Below, in pieces: positions 37,342-45,218 of a stretch of 64,000 nucleotides of DNA (positions within the stretch are counted from its first letter, which is position 1; every line of letters begins with the position of its first letter). Origin of the DNA: Novosphingobium pokkalii (GTDB lineage Bacteria > Pseudomonadota > Alphaproteobacteria > Sphingomonadales > Sphingomonadaceae); contig NZ_BMZP01000007.1 of assembly GCF_014652855.1 (NCBI RefSeq), positions 141,793 to 205,792 on the forward strand, read 5' to 3'. A program made the translations under genes and the position numbers. Below the pieces are notes generated by a model that saw nothing but the letters and a program-made list of their open reading frames with translations, was not told the origin of the DNA and searched no databases.

Positions 37342-37830
37342 ATGACGCACGATCGTCCGGTTACGCTGGCGGCCATCGCCGGCGCGCATGGCGTAACCGG
37401 CGAGGTGCGTCTCAAGCTGTTTGGCGAAGGCGTGGCGGCGTTGAAGGCCTACAAGGCGTTCAACGGCGGCACCCTGACGCTGCAAAAACTGCGCGACGAC
37501 GGCAAGGGCGGGGCGATTGCCCGCTTTGCCGAAGTCACCACGCGCAATGCCGCAGAAGCCCTGCGCAGCACGGCGCTGACCGTGCCGCGCTCGGCCCTGC
37601 CGCCGCTCGCCGAGGGCGAGTATTACCACGCCGACCTGATCGGCCTGCCCGCCCATTCCACCGACGGCACCGTGCTCGGCACCTGCGTGGGCGTGGACAA
37701 TTATGGTGCGGGCGACGTGCTCGATATCGAGCGACCCGACGGCAAGCGTTTCATGGTGCCGATGCGCGCCGAAGCCGTGCCCGAGTGGGACGCGAGCCGC
37801 CTGGTGATTGACGCGCTTTACGCGGAATAG
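37342..37830 (+). CDS. rimM: 16S rRNA processing protein RimM
   Basis: 162-aa 30S maturation factor. N-terminal RimM domain (VTLAAIAGAHGVTGEVRLKLFGEG) and C-terminal PRC barrel (EGEYYHADLIGLPAHSTDGTVLGTCVGVDNYGAGDVLDIERPDGKRFMVPM). The stop is immediately followed by the vapBC operator region instead of trmD. Confidence 0.95.
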   Translation: MTHDRPVTLAAIAGAHGVTGEVRLKLFGEGVAALKAYKAFNGGTLTLQKLRDDGKGGAIARFAEVTTRNAAEALRSTALTVPRSALPPLAEGEYYHADLIGLPAHSTDGTVLGTCVGVDNYGAGDVLDIERPDGKRFMVPMRAEAVPEWDASRLVIDALYAE

Positions 37831-37860
37831 TATATACCTCCGGGATATACGGAGGCTGCG
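37830..37860 (+). promoter_or_regulatory. vapBC operator and ribosome-binding-site hairpin
   Basis: GTATAT (37830-37835) and ATATAC (37845-37850) form an inverted repeat with a 9-bp spacer, overlapping the rimM stop codon, as expected for a VapB operator/promoter. The same stretch can fold a second hairpin, CCTCCG (37837-37842) with CGGAGG (37850-37855), which would bury the GGAGG ribosome binding site of vapB. Confidence 0.5.
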
Positions 37861-38133
37861 ATGGCCGAGCAATTCACTGTCCGAAGTTTCAAGTCCGGCA
37901 ATTCGGTGGCCCTGCGCCTGCCGAAGGGGCTTGGCATCGAGGCCGGGGAGGAACTGATCGTGGTTCCCCACGCCGACGGCAGCATGACGGCATGGCGCAA
38001 GGCGCTGTCGCGCGAGTCCTTCCTGCGGCTTTTCGGCAGCGTGTCCGAAGGCTTCATGGCGCAGGGGCGCGGCGATACCGACCAGGGCGACTATGACTGG
38101 CCCGAAACGCCGGACCATCCGGCAGCGGCCTGA
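37861..38133 (+). CDS. vapB: VapB-type antitoxin, AbrB/MazE fold
   Basis: 90 aa. The N-terminal swapped-hairpin AbrB domain is clear (FTVRSFKSGNSVALRLPKGLGIEAGEELIVVP, residues 5-36); the C-terminal half (FLRLFGSVSEGFMAQGRGD, DWPETP) would wrap the toxin. It overlaps vapC by one base (stop TGATG), the usual coupling. It likely binds the palindrome just upstream and represses the pair. Confidence 0.85.
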   Translation: MAEQFTVRSFKSGNSVALRLPKGLGIEAGEELIVVPHADGSMTAWRKALSRESFLRLFGSVSEGFMAQGRGDTDQGDYDWPETPDHPAAA

Positions 38134-38519
38134 TGTACCTGCTCGACACCAACGCCTGCATCGATTTTCTGGCCGGGCGCAGCGAACCACTCGCGGCGCG
38201 CATGGGTAAGCATTTCGGCAAGCTGTTCGTTTCCACGATATCGGTCGCCGAACTGATGGCCGGTATCCGCACCTCCACCGAACCTGAGCGGGATGCCAAG
38301 AAGATCGATATCTTCGTTGCCAGCTTGGAAACGCTCGATTTCGACCGTGCCTGTGCGCGTCGTTATGGCGACGTTGTGCGCGCCATCGGCGTTCGGCGGA
38401 AAAGCTTCGATCGCTTGATCGGCGTGCAGGCGCTGGAACGCGGTTTGACGCTGGTTACGCGCAATGCGCGCGATTTTGCCGATGTGCCGGGGTTGAAGAT
38501 CGAGAACTGGGCGGATTGA
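38133..38519 (+). CDS. vapC: VapC-type PIN-domain ribonuclease toxin
   Basis: 128-aa PIN domain. Metal-binding acids are Asp5 (MYLLDTNACI), Glu40 (SVAELMAGI), Asp93 (SFDRLIGVQAL) and Asp114 (TRNARDF), so the nuclease site looks intact. VapC toxins cut tRNAs or rRNA. The TA pair is embedded in a ribosomal-protein and tRNA-modification operon, co-directional with it. Confidence 0.88.
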   Translation: MYLLDTNACIDFLAGRSEPLAARMGKHFGKLFVSTISVAELMAGIRTSTEPERDAKKIDIFVASLETLDFDRACARRYGDVVRAIGVRRKSFDRLIGVQALERGLTLVTRNARDFADVPGLKIENWAD

Positions 38520-38535
38520 AGCCCGGTTGCCAAGG

Positions 38536-38586
38536 CCCCTCCACCAGCCTGCGGCTGGTCCCCCTCCCCGTGTCGGGGAGGATCGA
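38536..38586. repeat. REP-like unit, single copy, in the trmD leader
   Basis: About 50 bp starting CCCCTCCACCAGCCTGCGGC and ending in a CCTCCCCG/CGGGGAGG hairpin followed by ATCGAG. It matches the left half of the doublet inside trmD almost base for base. It lies between vapC and trmD and reaches close to the trmD ribosome binding site. Confidence 0.75.
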
Positions 38587-38600
38587 GCAGGACTTTTTGC

Positions 38601-39503
38601 ATGACTTTCCACGCTGCCGTTCTCACGCTTTATCCCGAGATGTTTCCCGGGCCGCTGGGGGTGAGCCTGGCCGGGCGCGCGCTGGGGGAGGGCAAGTGGA
38701 CGCTCGATCCCGTGCAGATCCGTGATTTTGCTGCCGACAAGCATCGCACGGTGGATGATACGCCCGCTGGCGGTGGGGCGGGCATGGTGCTGCGTGTGGA
38801 TGTGCTGGCCAGAGCCATCGACTATGCGCGTGAGAGAATGGGGGAGAGGGTAGCGGCGGATGACCCCCTCCACCAGCCTGCGGCTGGTCCCCCTCCCCCG
38901 ATGGGGGAGGACCTTCTCGATCCTCCCCATGCAATGGGGAGGGGGACCGCCGCCGCAGGCGGTGGTGGAGGGGCCGAGGCCATTCCCGTCATCGCCATGA
39001 CGCCCCGGGGCAAGCCCTTGACCCAGGCGCGGGTGCGCGAGCTGGCGGCGGGGCCGGGGGTAATCGTTGTCTGCGGGCGGTTCGAGGGGTTTGACGAGCG
39101 CATTTTCGAAGGCCGCCAGGTGGAGGAAGTCTCGGTGGGAGACATCATCCTCTCGGGCGGCGAATGCGCGGCGCTGATGCTGCTGGATGCTTGCATTCGC
39201 CTGCTTCCCGGCGTAATGGGCGCGGCTTCCAGTGGGCATGAAGAGTCGTTCGAAAACGGGCTGCTCGAATATCCCCACTATACCCGCCCCCAGGAATGGG
39301 AAGGGCGCATGATCCCGCAAGTGCTGCGATCGGGGGATCATGCGAAGATCGCGGAATGGCGGCAACGCCAGTCCGAGGATGACACACGGTTACGCAGGCC
39401 GGACCTTTGGGAGCGCCACGTCGGCGCTCGGGCCCAGTCTGCCTCTGGCGCGCGGCAAAAAAGTGCAGGACGTTTGAAAAATGAACCTGATTCAGCAGCT
39501 TGA
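38601..39503 (+). CDS. trmD: tRNA (guanine-N1-)-methyltransferase TrmD with an internal repeat-encoded insertion
   Basis: Makes m1G37 in tRNAs; normally essential. 300 aa, about 45-55 longer than typical. Knot and active-site motifs are intact: [14 protein letters not shown] (51-64), [10 protein letters not shown] (131-140), [11 protein letters not shown] (158-168) with the catalytic Asp165, and [29 protein letters not shown]. Residues about 88-125 ([17 protein letters not shown]... to GGGGGAEA) have no family counterpart and are encoded by a palindromic REP-doublet at 38864-38973, kept in frame. The C-terminal tail (residues 275-300) is also extended and overlaps rplS by 23 bases. Confidence 0.93.
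   Translation: MTFHAAVLTLYPEMFPGPLGVSLAGRALGEGKWTLDPVQIRDFAADKHRTVDDTPAGGGAGMVLRVDVLARAIDYARERMGERVAADDPLHQPAAGPPPPMGEDLLDPPHAMGRGTAAAGGGGGAEAIPVIAMTPRGKPLTQARVRELAAGPGVIVVCGRFEGFDERIFEGRQVEEVSVGDIILSGGECAALMLLDACIRLLPGVMGAASSGHEESFENGLLEYPHYTRPQEWEGRMIPQVLRSGDHAKIAEWRQRQSEDDTRLRRPDLWERHVGARAQSASGARQKSAGRLKNEPDSAA
38864..38973. repeat. REPIN-like inverted doublet inside trmD
   Basis: About 110 bp beginning CCCCCTCCACCAGCCTGCGG and ending GGCGGTGGTGGAGGGG. The right half is the reverse complement of the left half with small differences, each half carrying its own hairpin (CCTCCCCC/GGGGGAGG and CCTCCCCAT/ATGGGGAGG). The left half is also found singly at 38536-38586. It is translated in frame as part of TrmD. 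Confidence 0.8.
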
Positions 39504-39861
39504 AGCTGAAGCCATCGCCGAATTCAAGGCGAAGAAGTCCATTCCCGAATTCCGCGCCGGCGATACCGTCCGCGTGGGCGTGCGCGTTGTCGAAGGCGAC
39601 CGCACCCGCGTTCAGGCTTACGAAGGCGTGGTGATCGCGCGTTCGAACCGTGGCCTGGGCTCGAACTTCACCGTCCGCAAGATCTCGTTCGGCGAAGGCG
39701 TGGAACGCGTGTTCCCGCTCTACTCGCCCAACATCGATTCGATTACCGTCGTCCGTCGGGGCGTGGTGCGTCGTGCGAAGCTGTACTATCTTCGCGGCCG
39801 CACCGGCAAAAGCGCCCGTATTGCCGAGCGCCGTGACACGCGCCCTGGCCAGGAAGGCTGA
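39481..39861 (+). CDS. rplS: 50S ribosomal protein L19
   Basis: 126-aa L19 at the subunit interface. Core [66 protein letters not shown] is canonical; a short basic tail follows. Its ATG lies inside the 3' end of trmD. A terminator follows, closing the operon. Confidence 0.97.
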   Translation: MNLIQQLEAEAIAEFKAKKSIPEFRAGDTVRVGVRVVEGDRTRVQAYEGVVIARSNRGLGSNFTVRKISFGEGVERVFPLYSPNIDSITVVRRGVVRRAKLYYLRGRTGKSARIAERRDTRPGQEG

Positions 39862-39893
39862 GAAGCCACCGCTTCGACACGGAAAAGACCGTG

Positions 39894-39934
39894 AAAAGGG
39901 CGTCCTGGTATATCCGCCAGGGCGCCCTTTTTGC
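39894..39934 (+). terminator. rho-independent terminator after rplS
   Basis: GGGCGTCCTGG (39898-39908) pairs with CCAGGGCGCCC (39917-39927) with one mismatch, preceded by AAAA and followed by TTTTTGC. Confidence 0.85.
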
Positions 39935-39956
39935 TTATTGGGACCTATCCCTTGCC

Positions 39957-42215
39957 ATGCGTTTTCGCTCTGCCCTGCTTGCTACGGCGCTGCTTTGCGC
40001 CCCTGCCTTCGTTCATGCCGCGTCATCTGGAACCGCAACGGTGAGTGCGCCCGCCCAGCCGGGGAGGCTCACGCTCGAGCGCGTCTTTGCCAGCCCTTCG
40101 CTCAACGGGCCAAGCCCGCGCGGCGTGCAGGTCTCGCCCGATGGGCGCTATCTCACTCTGCTCAAGAACCGCGCCGACGATCGCGAGCGGTTCGACCTGT
40201 GGGGGTTCGATCGCAAGAGTGGCAAGTGGTCGATGCTGGTCGATTCGCTCAAGCTCTCGTCGGGCCGCGTGCTGAGCGAGGCGGAGAAGATGCAGCGCGA
40301 GCGCCAGCGTATCGGCGATCTCAAGGGCATCGTCAGCTACGACTGGGCGAGCGACAGCAAGACCGTGCTGGTGCCGTTGGATGGCGACCTGCTGCTGGCC
40401 GGGCTTGACGGCACGGTGCGCAAGATTGCCGGCACCACCGGCGACGAGTTGAACCCGCGCCTGGGGCCGCAGGGCGATCTGCTGGCTTTCGTGCGCGATC
40501 GCCGGCTGTGGGTCGTGCCCGCCAATGGCAAAGCCGCGCCGCGCGCGATCACGCCCGAGGAAAGCGCTGCAACGATCCACTGGGGCGAAGCCGAATTCGT
40601 GGCGCAGGAAGAACTGGCGCGGATGAGCGGATTCTGGTGGGCGCCCGATGAAAAGCGCCTGGCCGTGGAGCGGTTCGACGAAGCCGCCGTGGGTGTGGTG
40701 ACGCGCGCGGCGATCGGCGCGGATGGCACGCGCACGTATGACCAGCGCTATCCGGCCGCCGGCGGGGCCAATGCCGATGTCTCGCTGTGGCTGATGGACG
40801 CCGATGGCGGTCACCGGGTGCAGGTAGACCTCGGGGCGGACAAGGATATCTACCTCGGCCGGGTGGACTGGGCGCATGACGGCAAGACCGTCTATGTGCA
40901 GCGCCTGAACCGCGCTCAGACGCGGCTGGACATGCTGGCCGTGGACCCGGCGACGGGCGCCGCGCGCGTGCTGTTCACCGAACAGGCCCGCGACAAGAGC
41001 TGGATCAACCTGTCGAGCAACTATCGCTTCCTCGATGACGGCAGCCTGATCTGGTGGTCGGAACGCGATGGTTTCGGCCACCTCTATCGCTTCAAGAATG
41101 GCCAGTGGCAGCAGTTGACCAAGGGCGACTGGGTGGTGACCGACCTGGTTGGCGTGGACCAGAAGGCCGGCCGCGTGGTCTTTGCCGGCACGAAGGACGA
41201 TGTGCTGGCGGGCCAAGTCTATGCCCTGTCGCTCAAGGCGCCCGAGAAGATCGAGCGGCTGACCGACCTGGGCTTTGACAACAAGGCGAGCATGGACGGC
41301 AAGGGCCAGACCCTGATCGTGACGCGCAGCGCCGATGCGCAGCCGCCGCAATCCTACCTGGCCGATGCCACGGGCAAGCGCCTGGCCTGGATCGAGGAAA
41401 ACAAGGTGGACGCGGGCCACCCCTATGCACCTTATCTAGCGGCGCATCGGCCGGCCACCTTCGGCACGATTCCCGCTGCCGACGGCACGCCGCTGCACTA
41501 CATGATGATCACCCCGCCGATGGAGCCGGGCAAGCGCTATCCGGTGTTCACCTATCACTATGGCGGCCCGACCGCGAACGTGGTGCACGAGGGCTGGCAG
41601 GGCGCGCTGGCCCAGGCGATCGTGGCCAAGGGCTATATCTATTTCGCGCTGGACAATCGCGGCTCGGAACACCGCGGCGTCGATTTCGCCAGCAAGATCT
41701 GGCACGCGATGGGCACGGTGGAAGTGGAAGACCAGCTTGCCGGGGCGCAGTGGCTGAAAAGCCAGCCCTATGTCGATCCCAAGCGGGTGAGCACGTTCGG
41801 CTGGTCCTATGGCGGCTACATGACGGTCAAGATGCTCGAAGCCCATCCGGGCGTCTGGGCGGCGGGCATTGCCGTGGCCCCGGTGACCAAGTGGGAGCTT
41901 TACGATACCGCCTATACCGAGCGCTATCTGGGTAACCCCAAGCAGGTGCCCGAGGTCTACAAGGCGGCCGGCGCGCTGGAGCGGACGGGGCAGATCCGCG
42001 ATCCGCTGCTGCTGGTGCACGGCATGGCCGACGACAACGTGGTGTTCGAGAACAGCTCTGCCCTGATCGCCAAGATGCAGGGCGAAGCAGTGCCGTTCGA
42101 GATGATGCTCTATCCCGGCTACACCCACCGCATCAGCGGCCCCAAGGTGAGCCAGCATCTCTATGAAACGATGTTCCGCTTCCTCGATCGCAACGGGGCG
42201 GGCAGCGGGAAATAA
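39957..42215 (+). CDS. exported dipeptidyl peptidase IV-type S9 serine peptidase
   Basis: 752 aa. Signal peptide at residues 1-21 (MRFRSALLATALLCAPAFVHA), an eight-bladed beta-propeller (DPPIV N-terminal domain, with the FVAQEELARMSGFWWAPDE Glu-Glu motif that binds the substrate N-terminus) and a C-terminal alpha/beta hydrolase domain. Catalytic Ser617 in GWSYGGYM, Asp in GMADDNVVF and His in GYTHRI. Cleaves X-Pro/X-Ala dipeptides in the periplasm. An upstream ATG at 39891 falls in the rplS terminator and is rejected. Confidence 0.92.
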   Translation: MRFRSALLATALLCAPAFVHAASSGTATVSAPAQPGRLTLERVFASPSLNGPSPRGVQVSPDGRYLTLLKNRADDRERFDLWGFDRKSGKWSMLVDSLKLSSGRVLSEAEKMQRERQRIGDLKGIVSYDWASDSKTVLVPLDGDLLLAGLDGTVRKIAGTTGDELNPRLGPQGDLLAFVRDRRLWVVPANGKAAPRAITPEESAATIHWGEAEFVAQEELARMSGFWWAPDEKRLAVERFDEAAVGVVTRAAIGADGTRTYDQRYPAAGGANADVSLWLMDADGGHRVQVDLGADKDIYLGRVDWAHDGKTVYVQRLNRAQTRLDMLAVDPATGAARVLFTEQARDKSWINLSSNYRFLDDGSLIWWSERDGFGHLYRFKNGQWQQLTKGDWVVTDLVGVDQKAGRVVFAGTKDDVLAGQVYALSLKAPEKIERLTDLGFDNKASMDGKGQTLIVTRSADAQPPQSYLADATGKRLAWIEENKVDAGHPYAPYLAAHRPATFGTIPAADGTPLHYMMITPPMEPGKRYPVFTYHYGGPTANVVHEGWQGALAQAIVAKGYIYFALDNRGSEHRGVDFASKIWHAMGTVEVEDQLAGAQWLKSQPYVDPKRVSTFGWSYGGYMTVKMLEAHPGVWAAGIAVAPVTKWELYDTAYTERYLGNPKQVPEVYKAAGALERTGQIRDPLLLVHGMADDNVVFENSSALIAKMQGEAVPFEMMLYPGYTHRISGPKVSQHLYETMFRFLDRNGAGSGK

Positions 42216-42313
42216 GACGTTTGAGGGGCACAAGCCCCTTTCACTTGGCTGGTTGGAACCAGCCGCTAAGGAACGGGCGCGCGCAAGGCGCCCGCAAGGG
42301 AGTGTAAGTTACC

Positions 42314-43339
42314 ATGGGTTATCGGGTTGTAGTGGTGGGTGCGACGGGCAATGTCGGCCGCGAGATGCTCAACATCCTGGCCGAGCGCGAATTCCCGATC
42401 GACGAGATCGCGGTGCTGGCGTCCTCGCGCTCGCAGGGCAGCGAGATCGACTTCGGCGAAACGGGCAAGAAGCTGAAAGTCCAGAACGTCGAGCATTTCG
42501 ACTTCACGGGCTGGGACATCGCGCTGTTTGCCGCCGGTTCCGCGCCGACCAAGATCTATGCGCCCAAGGCCGCGTCGCAGGGCTGCGTGGTGATCGACAA
42601 CTCGTCGCTCTATCGCATGGACCCCGATGTTCCGCTGATCGTGCCCGAAGTGAACCCGGACGCCATCGACGGCTATACCGCGCGCAACATCATCGCCAAT
42701 CCCAACTGCTCCACCGCGCAGATGGTCGTGGCGCTCAAGCCGCTGCACGACAAGGCCAAGATCAAGCGCGTGGTCGTGGCCACCTACCAGTCGGTGTCGG
42801 GCGCCGGCAAGGAAGGCATGGACGAACTGTTCGAGCAGAGCCGCGCGATCTTCGTGGGTGACCAGGTGGAGCCCAAGAAGTTCACCAAGCAGATCGCGTT
42901 CAACGTGATCCCGCATATCGACACGTTCCTGGACGACGGCTCGACCAAGGAAGAGTGGAAGATGGTGGCCGAAACCAAGAAGATCCTCGATCCCAAGGTC
43001 AAGGTCACGGCCACGTGCGTGCGTGTGCCGGTGTTCATCGGCCACTCCGAAGCGATCAACCTGGAATTCGAGAACGAAATCTCGGCGGCCGAGGCCCAGG
43101 ACGTGTTGCGCGAAGCGCCCGGCGTGATGCTGGTCGATAAGCGCGAGAACGGTGGCTATGTCACCCCGGTGGAATGCGTGGGCGACTATGCCACCTACGT
43201 TTCGCGCGTGCGCGAGGATTCGACCGTGGACAACGGCCTGTCGCTGTGGTGCGTGTCGGACAACCTGCGCAAGGGCGCCGCGCTGAATGCCGTGCAGATT
43301 GCCGAGCTGCTGGGCCGCCGCCACCTGAAGAAGGGCTGA
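42314..43339 (+). CDS. asd: aspartate-semialdehyde dehydrogenase
   Basis: Second step of the aspartate pathway to lysine, DAP, threonine and methionine (341 aa); functionally connected to dapF in this window. NADP-binding VVVVGATGNVGREML at 5-19, catalytic Cys132 in NPNCSTAQM, and the active-site His region RVPVFIGHSEAINLEFE. Start ATG 42314 follows GGAGTG. Terminator follows. Confidence 0.96.
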   Translation: MGYRVVVVGATGNVGREMLNILAEREFPIDEIAVLASSRSQGSEIDFGETGKKLKVQNVEHFDFTGWDIALFAAGSAPTKIYAPKAASQGCVVIDNSSLYRMDPDVPLIVPEVNPDAIDGYTARNIIANPNCSTAQMVVALKPLHDKAKIKRVVVATYQSVSGAGKEGMDELFEQSRAIFVGDQVEPKKFTKQIAFNVIPHIDTFLDDGSTKEEWKMVAETKKILDPKVKVTATCVRVPVFIGHSEAINLEFENEISAAEAQDVLREAPGVMLVDKRENGGYVTPVECVGDYATYVSRVREDSTVDNGLSLWCVSDNLRKGAALNAVQIAELLGRRHLKKG

Positions 43340-43370
43340 TTGCGGCCCGCCAGCCTGGCGTCATGAAAAT

Positions 43371-43407
43371 GGCCCCGGTATCCAGCGCGGATACCGGGGC
43401 CTTTTTG
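43371..43407 (+). terminator. rho-independent terminator after asd
   Basis: Perfect 13-bp stem GGCCCCGGTATCC / GGATACCGGGGCC (43371-43383, 43389-43401) with a 5-base loop and TTTTTG. On the other strand it lies just beyond the 3' end of the convergent gene, with an AAAA tract, and may serve both. Confidence 0.9.
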
Positions 43408-43420
43408 CATGTGCGTCGGC

Positions 43421-44089
43421 TTACTGACCCTGGGTGATCCGCGTGGTCGTGGTCACCGTGCCGGCGGCCGAGGCGGTGCGCACCGGGCTGTGCGTGGTGC
43501 GACGCGCGACCTTCTTCACCGTCACCTTCTTCACCGGGGCGCGGGCGGAGCCTTGCGTGGTAACGGTGGTTTCGACCGTGGCCGGGGCAGGCTGCGGCGT
43601 GGTCATCGCCACGGCGGCAGCTTCGCGCGCGGCGGCGGCATCGGCGGCCGAGGATTGCGCGGCGGCCGTCGCCACGTCGGCGCGGGCGTTGGCGGCGTCT
43701 GCCTGTTGCTGGGCCGCCTGGGCCTGCGCCTGGGCATCGGCAACGGCGGCGGCGGACTGGCGATCGGCCATTTCCGCCTTGTGCTTCTGCATCATGCCGA
43801 TCGCGGTATCGGCCAGGGCCGAGGCGTGGATCGCATCGTCGATCGCTTCGGGCTTGTGCCCGGCCGCAAGGTTTTCCTGGGCATGGGCGAGGGCTGCCTT
43901 GGCCTGGGCGGTTTCGCCGGGGCGGAACTCGGCGGTGCCGAGCTGTTCGGCCGTGTCGATCTTGGCCTGGGCGGCGGCAATCGCCTGGCGGGCGCGTTCG
44001 GCTTTGCCGGCGGCATGGGCGGGGGCCGAGAAACCGGCGATCATGGCAGTGGCCGCCAGCAGCGGCGCGACGAGCTTGGTCTTGGTCAT
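43421..44089 (-). CDS. exported Ala-rich coiled-coil protein, DUF4398-like
   Basis: 222 aa. Signal peptide (1-26, ending APAHAA), then a DUF4398-like helical hairpin with the pattern RARQAIAAAQAKIDTAEQLGTAEFRPGETAQAKAALAHAQ, a long Ala/Gln coiled coil (about 105-155), and a Thr/Val/Lys-rich basic tail (KKVTVKKVARRTTH). Envelope scaffold or peptidoglycan-associated role is plausible from the architecture only. Convergent with asd. Confidence 0.7.
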   Translation of the reverse strand: MTKTKLVAPLLAATAMIAGFSAPAHAAGKAERARQAIAAAQAKIDTAEQLGTAEFRPGETAQAKAALAHAQENLAAGHKPEAIDDAIHASALADTAIGMMQKHKAEMADRQSAAAVADAQAQAQAAQQQADAANARADVATAAAQSSAADAAAAREAAAVAMTTPQPAPATVETTVTTQGSARAPVKKVTVKKVARRTTHSPVRTASAAGTVTTTTRITQGQ

Positions 44090-44417
44090 CGAACGAACTC
44101 CATAACGGGATGGGCTCAAAGGGTCTGGCCGGGGACGTGGCCGTGTTGGCAGGGGGAACCGCAAGCCCTGCGATTGCGTTCCGCCCGGCTTTCGGTTCAT
44201 CGCCATGGGCGCGCGCCTGGGCTTGAAGCTGTTTCCCGCGCGCGGCGAACCGAACGGAAAGGGCTTGCGCGCCGCAGCGGCAAAAGAAAGAATGCCAAGT
44301 CCAAAACTAGAGATTGGTGCACCAGGCATTGCCGAGGCGCACCCGCCGCCAGTATGGCCGCCGACAGTTGGTCTTTTTGCAGGGCCGGGTTGGTCTTTGC
44401 ACGTTGCCGGAGGGACA
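44090..44417. other. 328-bp divergent intergenic region
   Basis: Between the exported coiled-coil gene (minus) and the TauE/SafE gene (plus). Reading frames stay open through it, but none has a plausible protein or start. A GGAGGG ribosome binding site for the TauE/SafE gene is at about 44409-44414. No other structure seen. Confidence 0.35.
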
Positions 44418-45218
44418 ATGCTGGAACACTTCGACGCCCTGCATGCGGTTGCCGGCCTGCTGGTCGGCATTCTGGTGGGCTTGACGGGTGTGGGCGGCGG
44501 CTCTTTGATGACGCCGATCCTGGTGCTGATCTTCGGCATCAATCCCGGCACGGCCGTGGGCACCGACCTGCTGTTTGCCTCGCTGACCAAGATCGTCGGC
44601 TCCACCGTGCATGGCAAGCGCAACACCATCGACTGGCCGATCATGGCCCGGCTGGCCGCGGGCAGCGTGCCCGCCGCGATTGTCGCGCTGGTCGTGCTGT
44701 CGTGGGCGGGCAAAGTGGGCAAGCAGACCAGCCACACCATCCTGCTCGTGCTCGGGGTCATGCTGGTGCTCACGTCCATCGCCACGCTGTTCCAGAAGCG
44801 CATCGTCGCGCTGGCGCGTGGGGTGGAGGCAACGCAGGTGGGGCAGGGCACGGCCGATGTCGCCAAGCCGGTCTGGGCCACGGTGGTGCTCGGCGTGGTG
44901 CTGGGCGTGCTCGTCTCGATCTCGTCGGTAGGGGCGGGCGCGATCGGCGTGACGGCGTTGCTGATGCTTTATCCCACGCTGCGGATTTCCCGCATCGTCG
45001 GCACCGACATTGCCCATGCCGTGCCGCTGACGCTGGTGGCCGGTTTCGGCCACTGGATCATCGGCGATGTCAATCTGGCGCTGCTGGCGGCACTGCTGCT
45101 TGGCTCCATCCCCGGCGTTATCGTCGGCAGCCTGTTGTCCACCCGCGCGCCCGACCGTATCCTGCGCCCGGCGCTGGCCGCCGTTCTGCTGATATCCGGG
45201 ATCAAGTTGCTGAGCTGA
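44418..45218 (+). CDS. TSUP (TauE/SafE) family membrane transporter
   Basis: 266 aa with about eight membrane helices in two similar halves; the family motif GLTGVGGGSLMTPIL (residues about 22-36) and its second-half echo SISSVGAGAIGVTALLML are clear. The family exports or takes up sulfite, sulfoacetate and other organosulfur anions; substrate unknown here. Overlaps the hydrolase gene by TGATG. Confidence 0.9.
   Translation: MLEHFDALHAVAGLLVGILVGLTGVGGGSLMTPILVLIFGINPGTAVGTDLLFASLTKIVGSTVHGKRNTIDWPIMARLAAGSVPAAIVALVVLSWAGKVGKQTSHTILLVLGVMLVLTSIATLFQKRIVALARGVEATQVGQGTADVAKPVWATVVLGVVLGVLVSISSVGAGAIGVTALLMLYPTLRISRIVGTDIAHAVPLTLVAGFGHWIIGDVNLALLAALLLGSIPGVIVGSLLSTRAPDRILRPALAAVLLISGIKLLS

Noticed and set aside
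39891-39956. Upstream ATG extending the DPP-IV peptidase
   Set aside because: It would start within the rplS terminator and place 22 residues before a textbook signal peptide.
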